Below, piece after piece: positions 49,483 to 57,477 of a DNA stretch of 64,000 bases. A model generated the notes under the pieces. The model had not been told where the DNA came from, ran no database searches, and saw nothing but the letters and a program-made list of their open reading frames with translations. The position numbers and the translations under genes are program-made. The stretch spans positions 2,542,001 through 2,606,000 of the forward strand of contig OZ244043.1 in the NCBI GenBank assembly GCA_965215215.1, read 5' to 3'. Each line of letters opens with the position of its first letter. The stretch's first letter is position 1. The stretch is from CALDTK01 sp965215215. Lineage in GTDB: Bacteria > Bacteroidota > Bacteroidia > Chitinophagales > Saprospiraceae.

Positions 49483-50355
49483 TTACATTTCGCCGGGCGG
49501 ACAAACCTGACTGAGGCGCGCGCTGTAGGCCGGCTCGCGGAAGCGCTCCTCCCAGATGCTGCGCGGCTCGCCGTCGTTGAGTACGTAGGCGTCGATGAGG
49601 TTGAGCTGACCGCTGAGCCCGCGCAACCGGTCGGCCGCGCGCAGGGCGCAGCGGGGCTCGCCGCCCTCCGCGGGGAGCTGCCGGGTGAGGGCCAAATCCA
49701 CCGCGCGGGCCAGGGAGTTGCGCCCGGCCTGTTCGTTGAGGGCGCGCAGCGTGGTGCGCCAGTCGACCACGAAGCGGTGGGGGTGTTCGGCGGCGTAGAG
49801 GATGGGGATCACCGAGCTCGCGTTGAGGCCAAGGGCGGCGAGTCGGTCGACGTCGCGCCCGATGGGCTGCCCGATGATGAGCTCCGGACCGGCCACGAAG
49901 GCGAGCTCGTTGTCGGGGGTGAGCTGGGCCTCGGCCTGGATGCCCTCGCGCAGGAGTTGTCCGGGGAGCTGGTTCAGGTTTTCGTTGTAGCCCCACCACA
50001 CCGTAGCCCCGAGCACGGCCACGATGCCCGCGACGATGGCGCTGAGGCGTAGGGCGCTGCCGAGTCGCCGCTTCTTCTTGCGCTCCTTGCGCCGCCGGTT
50101 GACCTCCGTGTCGACGTCCGTGTCGATGTTGAAATCGTAGGTGAAGCCCGCCTCCACGCCGCCGAGCACCGACAGTTTGCAGAGCTCGTCCTCGATGAAG
50201 AAGGAGAAAGTGCGCGGCTCGACCACCCCGAACTCGATGAGCACCACCCGGTGATCGCAGTGCACCACGAGGTGCCCGCTCGACGGACCGTGGGCCAGGC
50301 CGAGCGTGTGGCGTCGGCGGGCGTCGTCGAGGAAGGTCCACTGGTACTGATTCAC
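49483..50355 (-). CDS. Single-pass membrane protein with FAIM1-like N-terminal domain
   Basis: 290 residues from GTG 50355 (NQYQWTFLDDARR); the frame is open to 50445 but without signal features. Residues about 1-85 resemble FAIM1: HTLGLAHGPSSG, VVHCDHRVV, TFSFFI, CKLSVLGG and GFTYDFNID align in order with the animal protein's HKIEFEHGTTSGK...VVYVDG...ETF...GFAYEYTLE. A basic stretch (RRRKERKKKRR) precedes one TM helix (about 110-130) and a ~160-residue extracytoplasmic region of unknown fold. Function unknown; FAIM1 resemblance is by eye. Confidence 0.65.
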   Translation of the reverse strand: MNQYQWTFLDDARRRHTLGLAHGPSSGHLVVHCDHRVVLIEFGVVEPRTFSFFIEDELCKLSVLGGVEAGFTYDFNIDTDVDTEVNRRRKERKKKRRLGSALRLSAIVAGIVAVLGATVWWGYNENLNQLPGQLLREGIQAEAQLTPDNELAFVAGPELIIGQPIGRDVDRLAALGLNASSVIPILYAAEHPHRFVVDWRTTLRALNEQAGRNSLARAVDLALTRQLPAEGGEPRCALRAADRLRGLSGQLNLIDAYVLNDGEPRSIWEERFREPAYSARLSQVCPPGEM

Positions 50356-50671
50356 GGGGAGTGGATTGCGGCAAGGTCTAAGCCAAAACGAAAAACAGGG
50401 CGCCCGCTCGTGAGCGTGGCACCCTGTATAACCCCAAAAAACCAAATGAAAACAGGGCGATCACACTAGAGGCGATCACCATTGTCCTCTCTACCGGTGA
50501 ATGTGCGAACTATTCCTCGTTCACACAACAGTAACAACCAATGTTTCTGCGTCGGCGGTCAGATTGGGCGAACAAATGTCGGTTGCGCGGTATCTCATCC
50601 CGGATTTCGGCCTTTTTTCGGTTCGTTGGTTAATACGTTTCCGTCCTCGCTCCCCGATCTCGTACCCGTTT
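50356..50671. other. Intergenic region upstream of radA with foldback and short direct repeats
   Basis: An imperfect stem-loop lies at 50395-50427 (ACAGGG, GCC and CGCTC pair with GAGCG, GGC and CCCTGT). ACAGGGCG recurs at 50395 and 50452, and GGCGATCAC occurs twice between 50456 and 50480. This could be a terminator for the divergent side or a leader of radA. No gene is seen. Confidence 0.45.
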
Positions 50672-52057
50672 ATGGCCGTCGCAAAAGTTAAAACCGTTTT
50701 CGCCTGCAGCTGCTGCGGCACCACCTCGCCCAAGTGGATGGGCAAGTGCACCGGCTGCGGGGAGTGGAACACCTACGTGGAGGAGGTCCTCAGCACCGGC
50801 ACGCGCGCCCAGCAAATAGCCGAAGCCCCGGCCTCGGAGGGTGGCGGCAAACGCGTGGCCGCCAGGCCGATCCCGATCCAGGCGATCGCCACCGACCGCG
50901 AGGTCCGCCTGCGGATGCCCGATGCGGAGCTCGACCGTTGCCTCGGCGGCGGACTCGTCCCCGGCGCACTCGTGCTCCTGGGCGGCGAGCCCGGATCGGG
51001 CAAGAGTACCCTGCTGCTGCAAACGATGATGGCGCTGCAGCGCACCGTGCTCTACGTGAGCGGGGAGGAGTCCGAGAAGCAGATCAAGCTGCGCGCCGAC
51101 CGCCTGGCCGGTAGCAACCGCGCCTGCTACATGCTCGCCGAGACCGACACGGCCGCCATCGCGCGCCACGTGCGCGAGCTCAAACCGGACGTGCTCGTGA
51201 TCGATTCCATCCAAACGATGTCGAGTCCGTTGGTGGAGTCGGCCCCGGGCAGCGTATCGCAGGTCCGCGAGACGACCAACGTCTTCCAGCGCATCGCCAA
51301 GGATTCGGCCATCCCGGTCTTCGTCATCGGCCACATCACCAAGGAGGGCTCGATCGCCGGACCGAAGCTCCTCGAGCACATCGTGGACGTGGTGCTCCAG
51401 TTCGAGGGCGACCGCAATTACGCCTACCGCATCCTGCGTACGCTCAAAAACCGCTTCGGCAGCACCGACGAGCTCGGGATTTACGAGATGCGCGCCGACG
51501 GGATGAACCCGATCACCAACCCGAGCGAGCTGCTCCTCGCGCAGCACGACGACGAGCTGTCCGGCTCCGCGGTCGCGGCCACCGTGGAGGGCATGCGCCC
51601 GATCCTCATCGAGGTGCAGGCCCTCGTGAGCACGGCGGTGTACTCTACGGCCCAACGCTCGGCCACCGGGTTCGATACCCGCCGGCTCAACATGCTGCTC
51701 GCCGTGCTCGAGAAGCGCTGCGGCTTCGCGTTCGCGCAGAACGACGTATTCCTCAACATCGCCGGCGGCATCCGCGTCGACGATCCGGCCATCGACCTGT
51801 CGATCGTCGCCGCCCTCATCTCCAGCTTCGACGACGTGGCCGTCCCGAAGCGCGACGCCTTCGCGGGGGAGGTCGGGCTGAGCGGGGAGGTCCGCGCGGT
51901 GAGCCGCGTGGAGCAGCGTATCCAAGAGGCCGACAAGCACGGCTTCGAGCGGGTATTCGTGAGCAAGTACAACAAGGGCCTCGGCGGGCTCGGCGTCGCG
52001 TGCGAGATCGTGCGGATCGCCCGGGTGGAGGATTTGGTCCGCGAGTTGTTCGCCTGA
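50672..52057 (+). CDS. radA: DNA repair protein RadA
   Basis: 461 residues from ATG 50672 (MAVAKVKTVFACSCCG). N-terminal zinc finger CxxC (Cys12, Cys15) ... CxxC (Cys26, Cys29); RecA-like ATPase with Walker A GGEPGSGKST and Walker B DVLVIDSIQT; RadA-specific KNRFGSTDELGIYEM; C-terminal Lon-like domain. It promotes branch migration of recombination intermediates. It overlaps nothing upstream and is followed after 2 nt by the DCC protein gene. Confidence 0.96.
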   Translation: MAVAKVKTVFACSCCGTTSPKWMGKCTGCGEWNTYVEEVLSTGTRAQQIAEAPASEGGGKRVAARPIPIQAIATDREVRLRMPDAELDRCLGGGLVPGALVLLGGEPGSGKSTLLLQTMMALQRTVLYVSGEESEKQIKLRADRLAGSNRACYMLAETDTAAIARHVRELKPDVLVIDSIQTMSSPLVESAPGSVSQVRETTNVFQRIAKDSAIPVFVIGHITKEGSIAGPKLLEHIVDVVLQFEGDRNYAYRILRTLKNRFGSTDELGIYEMRADGMNPITNPSELLLAQHDDELSGSAVAATVEGMRPILIEVQALVSTAVYSTAQRSATGFDTRRLNMLLAVLEKRCGFAFAQNDVFLNIAGGIRVDDPAIDLSIVAALISSFDDVAVPKRDAFAGEVGLSGEVRAVSRVEQRIQEADKHGFERVFVSKYNKGLGGLGVACEIVRIARVEDLVRELFA

Positions 52058-52059
52058 GT

Positions 52060-52464
52060 ATGTCCCCCGCCATCCTATACTACGACGGTCACTGCGCGCT
52101 GTGCAGCGCGGTGGTGCAGGCGCTCCTCCGCCTCGATACCGAGGCCCGGTTCAGGTACGCCCCGCTCCAGTCCGCTTTCGCCAAAACCCGTTTCGCCCCC
52201 ACGGCGCTCGACCCGCTGGCGCTCGACAGCGTGGTCCTGGAGCACGATGGGGAGTTTTTCCAAAAATCGGCCGCCGCCTTCGAGGTATCTCGGTTGTTAG
52301 GTTGGCCCTACCGCGTTTTGACCGCGTTTCAAGTTTTGCCGCAAGGCTTCCTCGACGGCGTTTACGACCGGATCGCTCGTGGTCGCTACCGGGTGTTCGG
52401 GCGCCACGAGGCCTGCTGGCTGCCGCGACCGGAGTGGCGCGACCGCTTTTTGGGCGAGGCTTAG
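52060..52464 (+). CDS. DCC1-like thiol-disulfide oxidoreductase family protein (DUF393)
   Basis: 134 residues from ATG 52060. The DxxCxxC motif is DGHCALC near the N-terminus, followed by RFRYAPLQS; further motifs SAAAFEVSRLLG and RYRVFGRHEACWLP are typical of DUF393. Thioredoxin-like fold; physiological partner unknown. It contains both an exact hairpin motif (52174, encoding AFAKT) and a GCC/GGC-stem variant (52333). Confidence 0.9.
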   Translation: MSPAILYYDGHCALCSAVVQALLRLDTEARFRYAPLQSAFAKTRFAPTALDPLALDSVVLEHDGEFFQKSAAAFEVSRLLGWPYRVLTAFQVLPQGFLDGVYDRIARGRYRVFGRHEACWLPRPEWRDRFLGEA

Positions 52465-52472
52465 ACAGGCTC

Positions 52473-53267
52473 TTAATTGAGCCAATCGGAGCCCACGCGC
52501 AGGATCGCGCCGCGGTGACCGACCCCCGGCATCGGTACGAGTCGCACGTGCTCGGGCGCGAGGGTCTCGAGCTGCTCGGCCATCGAGAAGGGGATGAGCT
52601 CGTCGTCGGTACCGTGGAAGATGGTGGTCGGGATGGTCACCTCGTCGATCACGTCCGAGGTGTCGAGGTGGTACTTGAGCAGGAAGTCGGGTAGCCACCA
52701 GAAGAACTGGTTCTTCATGGCGATCAAACTCGTGTAGGGCGCCACCAGCACCAGTTGCGCGGGGCGGTTGCGCGCGGCCACGTGGCTCGCCATCCCGGTG
52801 CCGAGCGAGTAGCCGAGCAGGTGCACGCGGTCCTCGCCGTAGGTGGCCGCCACCGTAGCGTAGACCACTTCGGCGTCGGCGAGCAGCTGGGCGTCGGAGC
52901 TTACGTGGCCGCCGCTCTTCCCGAAGCCCCGGTAGTCCCAGAGCACCACGTCGTAGGGGAGGGCGAGTAGGTCGCGCAACTGGTACATCGAGCGCCGGTT
53001 GTCGCCCACGTTGCCGTGGAAGTAGAGCACGACTCCCTTGGGGTCCGGCTTACGCAGCCACACGGTGCTCAGCTCCACCCCGTCGGGCGTCGGCACCATA
53101 AGCTCCTCCCCCTCCTCGTAGACGTAGTCGGGACCGAGGGCACGCGGGTGGAAGATCATCCGCTCCTGACCGAAGTAAATGAGTCCGGCCGCGAGCAGGT
53201 ACAAGGCGGCTAAGATGAGGGCCAAAGTTCGGAGAATGCGCACGGACACACTAACGCGCGTGCGCAC
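52473..53267 (-). CDS. Membrane-anchored alpha/beta hydrolase (BEM46-like)
   Basis: 264 residues. One N-terminal TM helix (about residues 10-33), then ERMIFHPRALG, VLYFHGNVGDNRRS (oxyanion region), nucleophile elbow GYSLGTG, acid Asp in HGTDDELIPF and His in GVGHRG. Serine hydrolase of the BEM46/ABHD13 group, substrate unknown. Convergent with the DCC gene and divergent from asnS. Confidence 0.9.
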   Translation of the reverse strand: MRTRVSVSVRILRTLALILAALYLLAAGLIYFGQERMIFHPRALGPDYVYEEGEELMVPTPDGVELSTVWLRKPDPKGVVLYFHGNVGDNRRSMYQLRDLLALPYDVVLWDYRGFGKSGGHVSSDAQLLADAEVVYATVAATYGEDRVHLLGYSLGTGMASHVAARNRPAQLVLVAPYTSLIAMKNQFFWWLPDFLLKYHLDTSDVIDEVTIPTTIFHGTDDELIPFSMAEQLETLAPEHVRLVPMPGVGHRGAILRVGSDWLN

Positions 53268-53283
53268 GGCTCGTTTGGGCTCC

Positions 53284-53291
53284 TATTTTCG
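53284..53291 (+). promoter_or_regulatory. -7-like box upstream of asnS
   Basis: TATTTTCG followed by five bases and the asnS ATG, fitting TANNTTCG at the recurrent distance. Confidence 0.35.
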
Positions 53292-53296
53292 CCGCC

Positions 53297-54727
53297 ATGC
53301 GCACTTCCATCGCCCGGCTGCTCGCCGATCAGCCCGTCGGCACCCAGGTTACCGTGGCCGGCTGGGTCCGCACCTTCCGCAACGACCAATTCATCGCCCT
53401 GTCCGACGGCTCCTGTCAGCGCACCCTGCAGGTCGTGGTCGACCGCGAGTCGCTCGACGGAGCGGTGTTGCGGAGCATCAACACCGGCGCGGCGATCACC
53501 GCTACCGGCGAGCTCGTGGCGAGTCGGGGTAGGGGACAGGAGGTGGAGCTCAAGGCCGCCGGATTCGAGGTGGTCGGTGAGGCGAACCCCGAAACTTACC
53601 CGCTGCAGCCCAAGAAGCACTCCCTCGAATTCCTCCGCGAGATCGCCCACCTGCGCCCGCGGACCAACACCTTCGGCGCCATCCTGCGCGTCCGCCACGC
53701 CCTCGCCCTCGCCATCCACAATTTCTTCGACGGTCGCGGGTTCTTCTACCTACAAACCCCCGTCATCACCGGCTCCGACGCCGAGGGCGCGGGCGAGCTG
53801 TTCCAGGTCACCACGCTTCCGCTAAAACACGTCCCGCAGGACGAGCACGGGCACGTGGACTTCGGGAAGGACTTCTTCGGCAAGGCGACCAACCTCACGG
53901 TGAGCGGTCAGCTCGAGGCCGAGCTCGGCGCGTTGGCCCTCGACAAGGTGTACACCTTCGGACCGACGTTCCGGGCCGAAAACTCGAACACGACCCGCCA
54001 CCTCGCCGAGTTCTGGATGGTGGAACCGGAGATCGCCTTCGCCGGACTGAAGGAGGACATGGACCTCGCCGAGGACCTGCTCCGCGCGGTAATCGCGGCG
54101 GTAACCGAGCGCTGCGGCGAAGAGCTCGCCTTCCTCGAGGCGCGCCTCCTCGACGAAGAGAAGTCGAAGCCCCAGGCCGAGCGTTCGACCATGCCGCTGC
54201 GGGAGAAACTCGCCTTCGTGGTCGACAATCCGTTCCAGCGGCTCACCTACACGGAGGCCATCGGGATCCTGCGCGGCTCGAAGCCGAATAAGAAGGGGCA
54301 GTTCCAGTTCCCGATCGACGAGTGGGGCGCCGACCTGCAGAGCGAGCACGAGCGCTACCTCGTGGAGCGCCACTTCAAAAAGCCGGTGATCCTGACCGAT
54401 TACCCCGCGTCGATCAAGGCCTTTTACATGCGCCTCAACGACGACGGCAAAACGGTCCGCGCGATGGACGTGCTCTTCCCGGGCATCGGGGAGATCGTGG
54501 GCGGCTCGCAGCGGGAAGAGCGCTACGAGGTTTTGCGGGAGCGGATGGCGGACTTTGGGGTCTCGGCGCAGGAGCTCGAGTGGTACCTGGATACACGGCG
54601 CTACGGAAGCTGTCCGCACGCTGGGTTCGGACTGGGTTTCGACCGGCTCGTGCTCTTTCTGACGGGGATGGGGAATATTCGGGACGTGATCCCTTTTCCG
54701 CGGTATCCGGGGAGTGCGGAGTTTTAG
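53297..54727 (+). CDS. asnS: Asparagine--tRNA ligase
   Basis: 476 residues. N-terminal OB fold (TVAGWVRTFRNDQFIALSDGS) then class II core: motif 2 FGPTFRAENSNTTRHLAEF and motif 3 GFGLGFDRLVLFLTGMGNIRD with VIPFPRYPG. An Asn-specific feature is the MVEPEIAFA segment. It charges tRNA-Asn directly. An exact hairpin motif (53815, LPLK) lies in a variable segment, and a GGGA-loop 13-mer is at 54530. Confidence 0.97.
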   Translation: MRTSIARLLADQPVGTQVTVAGWVRTFRNDQFIALSDGSCQRTLQVVVDRESLDGAVLRSINTGAAITATGELVASRGRGQEVELKAAGFEVVGEANPETYPLQPKKHSLEFLREIAHLRPRTNTFGAILRVRHALALAIHNFFDGRGFFYLQTPVITGSDAEGAGELFQVTTLPLKHVPQDEHGHVDFGKDFFGKATNLTVSGQLEAELGALALDKVYTFGPTFRAENSNTTRHLAEFWMVEPEIAFAGLKEDMDLAEDLLRAVIAAVTERCGEELAFLEARLLDEEKSKPQAERSTMPLREKLAFVVDNPFQRLTYTEAIGILRGSKPNKKGQFQFPIDEWGADLQSEHERYLVERHFKKPVILTDYPASIKAFYMRLNDDGKTVRAMDVLFPGIGEIVGGSQREERYEVLRERMADFGVSAQELEWYLDTRRYGSCPHAGFGLGFDRLVLFLTGMGNIRDVIPFPRYPGSAEF

Positions 54728-54739
54728 TACAGTAGACGG

Positions 54740-55339
54740 CTAGCGAAGGAATTCATCTGTGACGAATCTGCCTAATGCCGGGTGTGTGAATGTTTTTCCC
54801 AACGAATACGTCGCGCTGCGTCCATACCGGCCGTTCTCCCCCGGGGTGTCATGAACCTCGATTTGGTCTTCTTCAAGATCCACGATCCAATAAGTCGGAA
54901 CTCCCGCACTAGCGTAAATCTCGAGTTTTAGACCGCGATCGAATTTAAGTGAGCTGTCCGAAACCTCAACGACTAAGACTGTTTCGTGTCCACGCGGGAA
55001 GGCATTGAGGAAACGGTTTAAACCTCCTTCGTACACAACGGCGTCCGGCTCTAGCATACTACGATCCGAGAGCTGGAGTGGGTTCTGAATCGAAATCGTG
55101 TAAGCGCCTTTCAACCGCAAACCGACGACATGAGTAACCCGATTCACGGCAGTGTAATGCGGGGAATTGCTCGGCGCCATCTCGGTAATGTAGCCATCCA
55201 AGAGCTCCACCTTGGGAGACCCATCAATGAGGCCGGTTTCAGAAAGGCGGAGGTATTCGTCAACTTTCCAGCGCCGTAAGGGGGGGAGCGCAGAGAGAAC
55301 CGTTGTCGTGTCCTTCGTTATCTCCGATCGCTGGGTCAT
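54740..55339 (-). CDS. Uma2 family (DUF820) endonuclease-like protein
   Basis: 199 residues. PD-(D/E)XK-like Uma2 layout: KVDEYLRLSETGLID, KVELLDGYITEMAP, MLEPDAVVY, VLVVEVSDSSLKFDRG with Lys, and AGVPTYWIVDLE. These genes multiply in cyanobacteria and some Bacteroidota; their role is not established. Base composition is visibly less GC-rich than flanking genes and codon use differs, suggesting later acquisition. It separates asnS from lspA. Confidence 0.88.
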   Translation of the reverse strand: MTQRSEITKDTTTVLSALPPLRRWKVDEYLRLSETGLIDGSPKVELLDGYITEMAPSNSPHYTAVNRVTHVVGLRLKGAYTISIQNPLQLSDRSMLEPDAVVYEGGLNRFLNAFPRGHETVLVVEVSDSSLKFDRGLKLEIYASAGVPTYWIVDLEEDQIEVHDTPGENGRYGRSATYSLGKTFTHPALGRFVTDEFLR

Positions 55340-55379
55340 TCTAGACTCAAGGTAAGCCGATCGCGCTTATCCTTCTGTG

Positions 55380-56081
55380 CTACCGCTCCTCCGCCCGTAC
55401 TGCCGCGCCCTCGGCGTGGATCGGATCCTCCGGATCCAGCGCGGCCACTGTACGCGCATTCGTAACGTCGTTCTCCTGCCGGAAAAACGCACTGTAAAAG
55501 GCGATTAGGCAGAATACCCCGACCGAGATCGCCGCATCGGCTACGTTGAAGACCGGTCGGAAAAACAGAAAGGGCTCCCCGCCCCAAACCGGTAGCCAGC
55601 TCGGGAAGGTCCCGGAGAACATCGGGAAGTAGAGCATGTCGACCACCCGCCCGTGCAGGAAGCCGGCGTAGCCACCGCCCTCGGGCAGGAAGGTGGCCGG
55701 TACGTGGTACCCGGAGGGGGAGAAAACCAGACCGTAGAAGGCCGAATCGATGATGTTGCCGATGGCGCCGGCGAGGATGAGCGCGAAGCAGAGGAGCAGG
55801 CCGAGCTTGGCGCGCTGCTGCACCAGCTGCGCGATGAGGTAGATGAGGAAACCCACCGCGCCCACGCGGAAAAGACTCAGGGCCAACTTGCCGTAATCGC
55901 CGCCGAATTCGATGCCGAAGGCCATCCCGGGGTTTTCGACGAAGTGGATGTAGGCCCAGTCGAATCCGAGGATCTCGAACTCCGCCCCGTAGGCCATGCG
56001 GGTTTTGACCCAAAATTTCGAGCCCTGGTCAATGAGCAAGACGGTAACAACGACCAGAATAACGAGGTGCGAGCGCTTCAA
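55380..56081 (-). CDS. lspA: Lipoprotein signal peptidase
   Basis: 233 residues, longer than many LspA proteins because of loops and a charged tail. Four TM helices; DQGSKFWVK (Asp18 region), the catalytic Asp motifs GNIIDSAFYG and FNVADAAISVG (second Asp). It cleaves prolipoproteins after lipidation, acting on BamD, DUF4292 and DUF1080 here. It follows the TraR/DksA gene, the usual Bacteroidota order, though ileS is not upstream. Confidence 0.95.
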   Translation of the reverse strand: MKRSHLVILVVVTVLLIDQGSKFWVKTRMAYGAEFEILGFDWAYIHFVENPGMAFGIEFGGDYGKLALSLFRVGAVGFLIYLIAQLVQQRAKLGLLLCFALILAGAIGNIIDSAFYGLVFSPSGYHVPATFLPEGGGYAGFLHGRVVDMLYFPMFSGTFPSWLPVWGGEPFLFFRPVFNVADAAISVGVFCLIAFYSAFFRQENDVTNARTVAALDPEDPIHAEGAAVRAEER

Positions 56082-56189
56082 GGGGGTAGCGGTTTATCGG
56101 CAAGACGGGCGGACGCAAAGGAACGCTGCGGCGAGCGATCAGCTTGCCGCAACCCGACTTATCCGCCGCGCCACTCCCTAACGCAGCGT

Positions 56190-56564
56190 TTAGCGGCGCT
56201 GTTTGGCTTCGATACTAAGTGTGGCGTGGGGGACGGCCCGCAGCCGATCCTTCGGGATCAACGCACCCGATTCGCGGCAGACCCCGTACATCTTGTTCTC
56301 GATGCGCTGGAGGGCGTTTTCGAGGTGCCGGATCAGCTTCTGCTGGCGGCCGGCGAGGGTATTGAGTCGCTCGACCTCGGCCGAGGAGGTACCGTCCTCG
56401 AGTCCGCGGACCTTCGAGTCGGGGTTATCGGCGAGCGCGAGCAGCTCGTCGGTGTAAAAGGACAAGTCGGAGCGGGCGCGCCCCAGCTTACGTTCGATGA
56501 TGATGCGGAACTCCGCGAGCTCGGCGTCCGAGTAACGGACGCTTACGGAAGGGTCAGGGCTCAT
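56190..56564 (-). CDS. TraR/DksA family zinc-finger-like protein
   Basis: 124 residues from ATG 56564 (MSPDPSVSVRYSDAEL). Coiled-coil N-terminal part, then YGVCRESGALIPKDRLRAVPHATLS with only one Cys of the usual four, a substitution seen in Bacteroidota relatives, where the C-terminal pair is replaced. DksA-like proteins bind the RNA-polymerase secondary channel. Neighbour of lspA as elsewhere in the phylum. Confidence 0.85.
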   Translation of the reverse strand: MSPDPSVSVRYSDAELAEFRIIIERKLGRARSDLSFYTDELLALADNPDSKVRGLEDGTSSAEVERLNTLAGRQQKLIRHLENALQRIENKMYGVCRESGALIPKDRLRAVPHATLSIEAKQRR

Positions 56565-56745
56565 TCGTGTAGTTTTCTCGCGCGGCTCGACCGAGGGCGG
56601 CCGCGTGGGCGAATGTATTCCGGATTGTACGGCTACAACAAACAGGCTACCCACATTCAGGTATATGATTTGTGGAAAGTGTCGGCTACTCGTCAGGCCT
56701 CCGAAGTGAAACCTTCTACGTTCACCGACCGGTAAACAGCGCACT

Positions 56746-57477
56746 ATGAAGAGATCCCCCCGGAAGTACACCACCCGTTTTGGCGTAAGCCACTTTTTGC
56801 TCTTGCTCGCGCTCGGACCGTTCAGCGTGGCCGCAACCGTGCAGGAGGGTCAGGCGCACCGCGAGCTCCGGCGCCCGGCGAGCGAACGCGATCAATTCGT
56901 GGCCGCTATCTCCGAGCTGGCCATCGTGGAGGCGACCTACAGCGGTATCCCGGCTAGCATCACGGCCGCCCAGGCGATCTTGGAGTCCGACTGGGGGCGC
57001 TCGCCCCTGGCCCGCGCCGGCAACAACTACTTCGGCATCAAGTGCAAGAGCTACTGGCGGGGCGAGGTGATCCGGCACCGCGACGACGACTACGATGCCT
57101 CCGGCAGGCTGGTCGAGAGTTGTTTTCGGGCTTACGGATCCGTGGCCGAATCCTTCCGGGACCATTCCGAATTCCTACGCCGGACGCCCCGCTACGCCGC
57201 TTTGTTCGAGCTCGACCGCGAAGATTACCGCGGTTGGGCCAGCGGCCTCAAGCGGGCGGGGTACGCCACGGATTCGGCGTACGCGACGAAGCTCGTCGCA
57301 CTCATCGAGCGCCTCGCACTCCACGAGCTCGACTGGGCCGAAAGCGACTTCGATCAGTGGTTGATGGCAATGTCCGAGGAGTCGCGCCCCCCTCAAGATC
57401 AGCCGACGTTCACCGAGTCGGTACGCCCGGTACCCGCCCGCGTGCTGAAGGCCGACTTGCGTCCGGGCAGGCGCTAG
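56746..57477 (+). CDS. Glucosaminidase-domain peptidoglycan hydrolase (FlgJ-like)
   Basis: 243 residues. Signal peptide-like N-terminus (HFLLLLALGPFSVAA). The PF01832 domain includes GIPASITAAQAILESDWGRS with catalytic Glu, AGNNYFGIKC, YGSVAESFRDHSEFL and AGYATDSAYATKL. It hydrolyses the glycan backbone between GlcNAc and MurNAc. Convergent with pdxA, sharing 4 bp at the stops. An exact hairpin motif at 56777 codes for RFGVS in the signal region. Confidence 0.92.
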   Translation: MKRSPRKYTTRFGVSHFLLLLALGPFSVAATVQEGQAHRELRRPASERDQFVAAISELAIVEATYSGIPASITAAQAILESDWGRSPLARAGNNYFGIKCKSYWRGEVIRHRDDDYDASGRLVESCFRAYGSVAESFRDHSEFLRRTPRYAALFELDREDYRGWASGLKRAGYATDSAYATKLVALIERLALHELDWAESDFDQWLMAMSEESRPPQDQPTFTESVRPVPARVLKADLRPGRR

